This document shows positions 1 to 5,235 of a stretch of DNA of 6,865 bases, one piece after another. Location of the stretch: NCBI GenBank assembly GCA_021781255.1, contig JAJXXG010001186.1, positions 1 through 6,865 on the forward strand. Reading direction: 5' to 3'. Numbering within the stretch: position 1 is the first letter of the stretch; the number at the start of each line of letters is the position of its first letter. The notes below the pieces were generated by a model. That model worked only from the letters and a program-made list of their open reading frames with translations. It was not told the origin of the DNA and did no database searches. The position numbers and the translations under genes were made by a program. The stretch is from Acidobacteriota bacterium. Its GTDB lineage: Bacteria; Acidobacteriota; Terriglobia; Terriglobales; Acidobacteriaceae.

Positions 1-778
1 CAAACGGCGTGCGCGAATAAGCCGCCAGCGGCTGCCACGGCTGCAACCCGAGGCCTCCGTCCTTCACCGAGCGCAACTGATCTGGAAATATCCTGGAATC
101 GCCAGCGGCCTTGAACGCCTCCTGCATGATCTCGCCGGCCACCTGATGCTGGCCGTGGCCGTCGCTCACGCCACCGACAAAGGTCGATATAAGCACCTGC
201 GGCCGTACCTTGCGTATCGCCAGCACCGCGTCGTACAGCACGCGCTCGTGACCCCACTTTGCGAAAGACTCTTCCTGCGTCTTCGAGAAACCGAAGTCCG
301 CTTCCGTGCCCCACAGTTGCGTCGCGCCGTAATACTCGTCCGCCTTCAGCAGTTCGTTGGTGCGGATCAACCCCAGCGCATCGTAGCTTTCGGCCGACAT
401 GGCATTCTGTCCACCCTCGCCGCGAGTGAACGTCAACAGCGTGACCCGCACGCCCAGCCCACGCGATAAATACGTCATCAGCGCGCCGTCCTCGTCGTCG
501 GGATGCGGCACGATGACCAGCACACTGGCTGTAGTCTGCAGCCGCTTCAGCGTCTGCTTCAGGTCCGCGGCTCCGCGGTCCTCGGACAAGGGAAGCGCAT
601 TCGTTGAAGGCTCCGGCAGAGTAACCTGCGCCAACTCGCTTTCAGGCGCTGACGCGTTCTGTCGTGTTTGCGTCGCCGCCTGCGCGCAAAGCCAATCAGG
701 CCATGCGCCCAGCAACAGTCCCGCCAGCGCCGCGCCCAATGCCGCTCGATGCAATTTCTTGAAAATAAACTTCATCAT
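1..778 (-). CDS. PIG-L (LmbE-like) family deacetylase, exported, C-terminus outside window
   Basis: My translation of the minus strand from the ATG at 778 gives 259 residues with no stop before the window edge. Residues 1-33 look like a signal peptide: basic start (KFIFKKLHR), hydrophobic core (AALGAALAGLLLG), then a likely cleavage site near CAQA. There is no classical lipobox, so it is probably periplasmic or secreted. The PIG-L Zn-site motifs are present: PHPDDE at 91-96 and HGQH at 208-211. The TRGEGGQN stretch at 118-125 is typical of the long PIG-L proteins. The family removes N-acetyl groups from sugar-linked substrates, but the substrate here cannot be told. Two ATGs stand in tandem (778 and 775). 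Neither has a clear Shine-Dalgarno sequence, and a TACACT hexamer lies only 4 nt upstream of the first. It starts 75 nt after scpA ends and may be a separate unit. Confidence 0.88.
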   Translation of the reverse strand, partial: MMKFIFKKLHRAALGAALAGLLLGAWPDWLCAQAATQTRQNASAPESELAQVTLPEPSTNALPLSEDRGAADLKQTLKRLQTTASVLVIVPHPDDEDGALMTYLSRGLGVRVTLLTFTRGEGGQNAMSAESYDALGLIRTNELLKADEYYGATQLWGTEADFGFSKTQEESFAKWGHERVLYDAVLAIRKVRPQVLISTFVGGVSDGHGQHQVAGEIMQEAFKAAGDSRIFPDQLRSVKDGGLGLQPWQPLAAYSRTPF

Positions 779-782
779 TGTC

Positions 783-788
783 AGTGTA
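783..788 (-). promoter_or_regulatory. Possible -10 element (TACACT) just upstream of the PIG-L gene
   Basis: TACACT on the minus strand matches TATAAT at four of six positions and ends 4 nt before the first ATG. Used as a -10 element, it would give a leaderless or nearly leaderless transcript, which would fit the missing Shine-Dalgarno sequence. No good -35 is visible at 16-18 nt upstream. The 9-mer TACACTGAC also occurs in the DUF503 leader (minus strand, 4337-4345). This is suggestive only. Confidence 0.2.
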
Positions 789-853
789 TCGTCCGGCAAG
801 CACAAGCAGTCATCCGCGCTGGTGGAAGCGTCTGGCGCCGCTAGGCCTGAAAT

Positions 854-1885
854 TCACCGCCAATCGTCGCGCGCGTTGGCCAGCCCCTGATTCATCACCG
901 CATCGAAGCCGGTGTGTTTCTTGATGAAGATCTCGCTGAAGTGCCGATCCTGCCGGAGCAGAATCGCCTGCAGGCGCACCAGCTCAAGCAGCGCCAGAAA
1001 CATGGCGATCAGCGCCCGCTCCGACTGCGTGTGGCTGAGCAGGCGACGCAGAGCCACTGGTTTGTCTTCCATCGTCAGCCGCCGCGCCAGGAACTGGATC
1101 ATCTGACCCACGGTCACCGAGTCCTCTTCTACATTGATCACTGGGCGGTTGCGCGCACGCTCCAGAATTTCACGGAAGACGCGAACCAGGTCCACGGTAT
1201 CGGCGGCAATCTCCGGGGCAGTTTCCGAATCGTCGCCTTCATCATTACGGAACTCACGCGCGCCGGGATTGGTCCACGTAGCTGCCTCGACCATCTGCTT
1301 TTCAAGCAGCATCTGCGCGGCATTTTTAAAGCGCTCGTGCTCGAGCAGCCGCTCCACCAGTTCGCGCCGGGGATCCTCAGCCGCATCTTCCGGCCCGGCA
1401 GGCGCACGCGGCAACAGCATCCTGCTCTTGATGTGAATCAGCAACGCCGCCGTGTAGATGAACTCCCCGGCCACGTCCATGTCGCTCGCCTTCAACTGGT
1501 CCACATATGCCAGGAACTGCGCCGTGATTTTGGCGATGGGAATGTCGTAGATGTCAATGTCCTGTTTGCGAATCAGGTCGAGCAGCAGGTCGAGCGGCCC
1601 GTCGTACACCTGGTTCACGATCACAGAAAAGGGAGACTGTCCGGCGTCCTGGCCTCGCGCCTTCAGCGCCGCTGCTACTTTTTCAGCGGTTGTTCGCTCC
1701 GCCGGCTTAGCGGCAAACGGCAATGTTGGAACAGCTTCCAGCGACGTTGCGGGCAGGGGTTCAGGCGCAGGCGGGGCAGCGGCGAGATTGGATTCGGTCG
1801 CAACGGCTTCTGCGGGCGGCTCGCTCCCGGGCGCAGCGGCATCGTGGGCCGCAATGGGTTCGGATTCTGGGGAAGATGGACTCAT
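854..1885 (-). CDS. scpA: Segregation and condensation protein A (ScpA)
   Basis: 343 residues. ScpA is the kleisin subunit of the bacterial SMC-ScpAB condensin and bridges the SMC heads for chromosome compaction and segregation. The conserved domain begins near residue 86 (SPFSVIVNQVYDGPLDLLL), with the kleisin motif YDGPLDLLL at 94-102, and continues through the helical segment ending IHIKSRMLLP. An acidic linker (about RNDEGDDSE) precedes the C-terminal winged-helix part, which includes FLALLELVRLQ near the end. Residues 1-85 are a low-complexity Ala/Pro/Glu/Ser extension that makes the protein clearly longer than the usual 240-280 residues. No internal start would remove it cleanly. The ATG at 1885 has GAAGAG about 6 nt upstream and lies 39 nt after the trpS stop, so the two genes are probably cotranscribed. 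No scpB follows; the next gene is the PIG-L deacetylase. Confidence 0.95.
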   Translation of the reverse strand: MSPSSPESEPIAAHDAAAPGSEPPAEAVATESNLAAAPPAPEPLPATSLEAVPTLPFAAKPAERTTAEKVAAALKARGQDAGQSPFSVIVNQVYDGPLDLLLDLIRKQDIDIYDIPIAKITAQFLAYVDQLKASDMDVAGEFIYTAALLIHIKSRMLLPRAPAGPEDAAEDPRRELVERLLEHERFKNAAQMLLEKQMVEAATWTNPGAREFRNDEGDDSETAPEIAADTVDLVRVFREILERARNRPVINVEEDSVTVGQMIQFLARRLTMEDKPVALRRLLSHTQSERALIAMFLALLELVRLQAILLRQDRHFSEIFIKKHTGFDAVMNQGLANARDDWR

Positions 1886-1924
1886 TCGACACTCTTCGTC
1901 TGGTTGCTCGCTTGCTCGTCCAGA

Positions 1925-3001
1925 TCAGGCACTCACGGTACTGAGAGGCATCTTCATCGCCTCGCGCACCTCAACCATTGTCTGTTCGGCACGAATTGCA
2001 GCCCGCCCCGAACCTTCGTTCAGAATCTCAATCGCCTGTGACTCCGTCACGCTGGCCCGCCGTTCCTGGATCGGCTGCAAAATCTTCATCAGCCCATCAG
2101 CGGCCCAGCCCTTGCACTCAATGCACCCGATCCCCGCCGTCCGGCACCCGTCATATACCTTGGCCATTGTCTCCGGCGTCGAAAACACCTTGTGCAGGTC
2201 GCCCACCGGACACTTATCGGGATCGCCTTTGTCAGTCCGCCGGATGCGCGCCGGGTCCGTGACCATGGTCTTCAGCTTTTGCCGCACTACCAACTCGGGA
2301 TCGCTCAACAGAATTGTATTCCCGTAGCTCTTCGACATCTTGCGCCCGTCGGTTCCAGGCAGCTTGGGCGAGGGTGTGAGCAACGCCTTTGGCTCGGGAA
2401 GCACATAAAGAGGATGTACATTCGCTGCTCGGAGGATATCCCCAACGTTCTTTGCCTTTGGTCTCGGATAGAACTGGTTGAATCGCCGCGCAATCTCGCG
2501 TGTCAGCTCGACGTGGGCCTGCTGGTCCTGACCCACTGGCACAAAGTCGGGCTGGTATAGCAGGATGTCTGCCGACATCAGCACCGGGTAGCCCAGAAAT
2601 CCGTACGTCGTCAGGTCCCTGTTGGCGAGGTTTTCCTGCATCTCCTTATAGCTCGGCACGCGCTCCAGCCAGCCCAGCGGCGTGCTCATGCCCAGCAGCA
2701 GCGAGAGCTCGGCATGCTGCGCCACCCGGCTCTGCAAAAACAGCACGCTGCGCTCAGGATCGAGACCGGCGGCCAGGTAGTCGAGGATAACCTCCATGGT
2801 GTTGGGCACGATCTGCGAGGTGTCGGCGTAGTCAGTGGTCAGCGCGTGCCAGTCAGCGATGAAAAAGTAGCACTCGTACTGGTCCTGCAGCTTTACCCAG
2901 TTGGCCAGCGCGCCCATGTAGTTGCCCAGGTGCAGCTTTCCCGTGGGGCGCATGCCGCTCAGCACGCGCGGGCGCAGCAGTCGATTTGCAGGTTCAGGCA
3001 T
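1925..3001 (-). CDS. trpS: Tryptophanyl-tRNA synthetase, with [4Fe-4S]-type cysteine motif
   Basis: Class Ic synthetase that charges tRNA-Trp in the cytosol. From the ATG at 3001 the protein is 358 residues. The HIGH-type motif is TGKLHLGN at 20-27, followed by YMGAL. The second ATP-binding motif, KMSKS, is at 221-225 in GRKMSKSYGN. Four cysteines in the anticodon-binding region, C264, C286, C293 and C296, form C-x21-C-x6-C-x2-C, one residue off the iron-sulfur motif reported for Thermotoga maritima TrpRS. I chose ATG 3001 because family N-termini begin shortly before the RVLSGMRPTG strand and AAGGA lies 13 nt upstream. An in-frame TTG at 3040 would add MALFAPAKDSIST and cannot be excluded. 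The TTG sits at the foot of a small hairpin. The M50 gene is about 215 nt upstream; scpA follows after 39 nt. Confidence 0.96.
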   Translation of the reverse strand: MPEPANRLLRPRVLSGMRPTGKLHLGNYMGALANWVKLQDQYECYFFIADWHALTTDYADTSQIVPNTMEVILDYLAAGLDPERSVLFLQSRVAQHAELSLLLGMSTPLGWLERVPSYKEMQENLANRDLTTYGFLGYPVLMSADILLYQPDFVPVGQDQQAHVELTREIARRFNQFYPRPKAKNVGDILRAANVHPLYVLPEPKALLTPSPKLPGTDGRKMSKSYGNTILLSDPELVVRQKLKTMVTDPARIRRTDKGDPDKCPVGDLHKVFSTPETMAKVYDGCRTAGIGCIECKGWAADGLMKILQPIQERRASVTESQAIEILNEGSGRAAIRAEQTMVEVREAMKMPLSTVSA

Positions 3002-3023
3002 AGTGCTTATCGAATCCTTAGCG

Positions 3024-3038
3024 GGCGCAAAAAGCGCC
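3024..3038 (-). promoter_or_regulatory. Hairpin in the trpS leader
   Basis: On the minus strand GGCGC-TTTTT-GCGCC is a perfect 5-bp stem with a 5-nt loop, preceded by a run of six T and ending 22 nt before the trpS ATG. It is not an intrinsic terminator for trpS, because the T-run is on the wrong side. It could affect initiation at ATG 3001 or mask the alternative TTG at 3040. No T-box features were recognised. Confidence 0.3.
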
Positions 3039-3067
3039 AAAAAATCTCTTCAAAATTGGCTCATTCC

Positions 3068-3073
3068 ATTGTA
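3068..3073 (-). promoter_or_regulatory. Candidate -10 element for trpS-scpA (TACAAT)
   Basis: TACAAT on the minus strand matches TATAAT at five of six positions and sits in the gap upstream of trpS. Transcription would start near 3061, giving a leader of about 60 nt. No good TTGACA-like -35 is seen 16-18 nt upstream, so the call rests on the hexamer and its position. Confidence 0.3.
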
Positions 3074-3100
3074 GCGGGAGGGGATCGGGCAGCGCCTATA

Positions 3101-3209
3101 GCGATTCCAGAATAACCGCACCCTGGAGCCGATGACCTCAAGGCGAAGGGAGCAACAGGGAGCGGCGGCCTTGCGCGAAGAAAGAAGAGCATTGCAATTC
3201 TGGAATCGC
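3101..3209. repeat. 13-bp perfect inverted repeat bounding a 109-bp segment
   Basis: GCGATTCCAGAAT at 3101-3113 is the exact reverse complement of 3197-3209, with 83 nt between. The segment begins 6 nt beyond the M50 stop codon. It could be a small palindromic or MITE-like remnant, or the closing stem of a long RNA hairpin downstream of the M50 gene. No target-site duplication is visible at the borders and no transposase is present. Assuming equal base frequencies, a 13-bp inverted pair this close is expected about 0.01 times in a window of this size. Confidence 0.55.
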
Positions 3210-3215
3210 CGTAAA

Positions 3216-3929
3216 TCAGATGCTGACGAGGGCAGAATAGATCAGCCGCAATGTCGGCCATAGCAGCAGCCTGAGAATGAAGCCACCCACAAAGATCATC
3301 AGCAGGTAGCTCGCCCAGCCGCTGATCCTGTCGTATTGCACGACGGCGTTGTAGGGCAGCAGATTACGCACCACACGGCTTCCGTCGAGCGGCGGAATCG
3401 GCAGCAGGTTGAAGAAAAACAGTGACAGGTTGATGAGGATGGCCAGCGTGCACAACAACGCCAGCGGTTGTGCCGTGCCTATGTCAGCGAGACCGAACGC
3501 GGCGGCAAACGAAACCCTGACAATCTCTTTGCCGTTCGGCATCGCCACCGACATCACAATAAGAAAAGCGAGCGCCACCAACACCAGAATCAGATTCGAC
3601 GCCGGCCCGGCCAGCGTGACCAGATTGTCGTCGCGCACAATCTTGCGGAAGTTCCGCGTGATCACCGGCGTCGGCTTGGCCCAGCCGATCAGGAATCCGC
3701 TGAAAAAGTTGAACCCGAAAAAAGGTCCGAAAATAACGAGGGCCGGAAATAGCAGCGTCCCAATGGGGTCCACATGATACATCGGGTTCAGCGTAATGCG
3801 CCCCTCCAGCCGCGCCGTCTGGTCGCCCATCCGCGATGCCATCCACGCGTGCGCGCACTCATGAAAACTGAGAGAAAAAAGCAGCAGAACGAACTCGAAG
3901 ACGGCAATGAGGAAGGCGCTGGGTTGCAA
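3216..3929 (-). CDS. Site-2 protease-like M50 family membrane metallopeptidase
   Basis: 237 residues, a multi-pass inner-membrane protein. The zinc site HExxH is HECAH at 23-27, inside the first hydrophobic helix. The second M50 motif, NLLPIPPLDG at 174-183, supplies the Asp ligand (D182). Other family marks are LNPMYHVDPIG at 47-57 and AGPASN at 107-112. It lacks a PDZ domain and matches the short S2P-like group found beside trpS and scpA in many bacteria, not the longer RseP type. S2P proteins cut substrates within the membrane; no substrate can be inferred. The start is TTG at 3929, supported by GGAGAG 5 nt upstream and by the hydrophobic N-terminus beginning at once. The DUF503 gene ends 90 nt upstream. 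Confidence 0.93.
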   Translation of the reverse strand: MQPSAFLIAVFEFVLLLFSLSFHECAHAWMASRMGDQTARLEGRITLNPMYHVDPIGTLLFPALVIFGPFFGFNFFSGFLIGWAKPTPVITRNFRKIVRDDNLVTLAGPASNLILVLVALAFLIVMSVAMPNGKEIVRVSFAAAFGLADIGTAQPLALLCTLAILINLSLFFFNLLPIPPLDGSRVVRNLLPYNAVVQYDRISGWASYLLMIFVGGFILRLLLWPTLRLIYSALVSI

Positions 3930-3934
3930 TCGTA

Positions 3935-3940
3935 CTCTCC
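3935..3940 (-). promoter_or_regulatory. Strong Shine-Dalgarno fixing a TTG start for the M50 gene
   Basis: GGAGAG on the minus strand is followed by the 5-nt spacer TACGA and then TTG. It is among the better ribosome binding sites in the window and decides the non-ATG start. Confidence 0.65.
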
Positions 3941-3970
3941 AAAGCTCAAAAACTCAGGGTAGCACGATGA

Positions 3971-3982
3971 GGCCGCGCGGCC
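3971..3982. repeat. 12-bp perfect palindrome between DUF503 and M50 genes
   Basis: GGCCGCGCGGCC is self-complementary over its full length and lies in the 90-nt gap between the DUF503 stop and the M50 start. A weaker inverted pair (CGCCTC/GGGGCG with a T-G pair) lies close by at about 3990-4007. No T-run follows on either strand, so it is not a standard terminator. It may slow polymerase or have no function in GC-rich DNA. Confidence 0.35.
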
Positions 3983-4019
3983 CTCGCAGCGCCTCCAGCC
4001 TGGGGCGATGAGCAGGCGA

Positions 4020-4316
4020 CTAGCTTTCCAGATACTCCCAGTACGAATCCGCCAGCTCGGCGCCGAGTTCCGTCGTCATGCGCCGCGCGGCGCGCTCCAC
4101 TTCTTCAATAAGCCCGTGCAGGTAGTCGCGCGAGCGCGAGATCGCCGCCACGCCCAGTGTGGCCGATTGCCACGTCACTGCCTCATCCATCTCGGCCACC
4201 GACACATTGAAGCTCTGTTTTATCTGGTCCTTGAGCGAGCGCACCACTTGCCGCCTGTCCTTGAGCGACTGGGCGTGCTCGATGCGAATCTCGAGGGTCA
4301 GTTGCGCCACTGGCAT
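4020..4316 (-). CDS. DUF503 (YlxP-like) domain protein
   Basis: 98 residues, the full length of the family. Family signatures are the AQSLKDRRQVVRSLKD stretch (residues 15-30), FNVSVAEMD at 36-44, and WQSATLGVA just after. The predicted order strand, helix, strand, helix fits a ferredoxin-like fold. The function of DUF503/YlxP is not settled. In many bacteria the gene sits in the nusA-infB-rbfA ribosome maturation cluster, but here it precedes an M50 protease and trpS. The ATG at 4316 is the natural start because the first strand (VAQLTLEIRI) follows directly. It has no visible Shine-Dalgarno sequence, and a TTACAC/GTGTAA dyad lies 13 nt upstream. Confidence 0.9.
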   Translation of the reverse strand: MPVAQLTLEIRIEHAQSLKDRRQVVRSLKDQIKQSFNVSVAEMDEAVTWQSATLGVAAISRSRDYLHGLIEEVERAARRMTTELGAELADSYWEYLES

Positions 4317-4329
4317 AGCAATATTGGAT

Positions 4330-4346
4330 TTACACCGTCAGTGTAA
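4330..4346. promoter_or_regulatory. Operator-like dyad TTACAC-N5-GTGTAA upstream of DUF503
   Basis: Two perfect 6-bp arms are separated by 5 bp, 13 nt upstream of the DUF503 ATG. The dyad overlaps a TACACT hexamer (minus strand, 4340-4345) that could be a -10 element with TTGTTC about 19 nt upstream as a weak -35. A repressor bound here would block such a promoter. No regulator gene is present to name the family. The rest of the gap up to the TRIC stop (4347-4587) holds no gene I can support, only a short inverted pair TGGAA-N2-TTCCA at 4503-4514 and no clear terminator. Confidence 0.3.
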
Positions 4347-4587
4347 GACCGTTCAGCGGGCACGGAACAACTTTTTCTTGCCTGGGCCGGCAATCGGAGT
4401 GTTGGGATCGGGAAATAACCGACGGTTAGGCGACCATCCTCTCGAAATCGGTAAAACGCCAGCGGTCCGGTACGACGAGCGCTTTGGCCTGTTGGCAACA
4501 ATTGGAATGTTCCAGTTTCAATGATTGTGAGTCGATGCCGCAAGGCTGGAAACGCCTCAGGAGATTCGCCCCGATCCGACGAGTGGG

Positions 4588-5235
4588 TCACTGCGATGGC
4601 CGTGCCAGGGGAAGATGCCAGCCGCACAGAATCGCCAGCAGACGGATTCCCAGGCAAAGCGCCGAGCCGACGAGCATTCCCACGAACGGAGGGAGGTGGA
4701 ATAAGTGCCCCATCACGACGACTGCGCCGGCTGCCAGCGCCGCGACAGCATAGAGATCTGATTGGAGGACTACGGGCGTTCGATTCACGAGCACATCGCG
4801 TACGATGCCGCCCCCAATTCCCGTCACCATACCCAGCAGCGCCGCCATTACCGGATTCAGTCCGGCTGCCAGAGCTTTTTGCGTCCCGGTGACAGCGAAC
4901 AACGCCAGGCCGGCAGCATCCAAAAAAAGTATCGGCTTGCCCTGAACGTCGATTTTGCGATACCAGAAAAAGGCTGCAAACCCAGCAAATATGGAAACCC
5001 AAAGATAGTTCAAATTGCTCAGCGCTACGGGCGGCACCGCGCCGATAAGCAGGTCGCGGGTTATTCCGCCAGCATTGCCCGTCGCGAATGCAAGGACCAT
5101 CAGCCCAAACAAGTCGAGCCTGTTCCTGACGCCGGCTACGGCTCCGCTCAAAGCAAAGACGAGAGTACCTATTAGATCGAGCACAACCTCGAAGGCTCCG
5201 ACCAGATATTGCCCTTCAGCCAGAACTCCGCTCAT
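4588..5235 (-). CDS. TRIC/UPF0126 family seven-helix membrane protein (cation channel or glycine transporter)
   Basis: 215 residues. Two homologous three-helix repeats are visible. The first begins DLIGTLVFALSGAVAG at 20-35 and contains GNAGGITRD at 53-61. The second begins DAAGLALFAVTGTQKA at 106-121 and contains GIGGGIVRD at 139-147. A further helix follows near the C-terminus. The glycine-rich kinks followed by RD are the hallmark of the TRIC fold. Prokaryotic members have been studied as trimeric cation channels, while Pfam names the domain a glycine transporter; which applies here cannot be told from sequence. The ATG at 5235 overlaps the upstream amidohydrolase stop as ATGA, with GGATGG 4 nt before it, indicating translational coupling. 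An in-frame ATG at 5247 is possible but less likely. The gene ends 271 nt before the DUF503 start. Confidence 0.92.
   Translation of the reverse strand: MSGVLAEGQYLVGAFEVVLDLIGTLVFALSGAVAGVRNRLDLFGLMVLAFATGNAGGITRDLLIGAVPPVALSNLNYLWVSIFAGFAAFFWYRKIDVQGKPILFLDAAGLALFAVTGTQKALAAGLNPVMAALLGMVTGIGGGIVRDVLVNRTPVVLQSDLYAVAALAAGAVVVMGHLFHLPPFVGMLVGSALCLGIRLLAILCGWHLPLARPSQ

Noticed and set aside
93..103. CTGGAATCGCC also found in one arm of the 3101-3209 inverted repeat
   Set aside because: An 11-nt match is expected several times by chance within a window of this size, and this copy is inside the PIG-L coding sequence.
914..2041. Long plus-strand open frame (375 codons) across scpA
   Set aside because: It lies antisense to the clear ScpA coding sequence, its translation is rich in R, Q, H and G with no recognisable domain, and GC-rich DNA commonly leaves such frames open.
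1551..2327. Plus-strand open frame of 258 codons across the scpA-trpS junction
   Set aside because: Antisense to two conserved genes, Ser/Ala/Arg-rich translation without family resemblance.
3002..3215. T-box or tryptophan attenuator upstream of trpS
   Set aside because: I found no T-box motif, specifier loop or run of Trp codons in a leader peptide; the only hairpin is short and lacks a following T-run on the coding strand.
3061..3261. Minus-strand open frame of 66 codons in the M50-trpS gap
   Set aside because: It overlaps the M50 C-terminus and crosses the inverted repeat; no ribosome binding site or recognisable composition supports it.
3935..3940. Shared GAGAGTACGA before the M50 and M20 starts as a regulatory motif
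   Set aside because: Both are ribosome binding site regions, so a shared purine-rich 10-mer is readily explained by Shine-Dalgarno function plus chance.
4298..5002. Minus-strand open frame of 234 codons spanning the DUF503-TRIC gap
   Set aside because: It overlaps both genes in another frame, is Arg/Ser/Gly-rich, and the TRIC reading frame carries all the family motifs.
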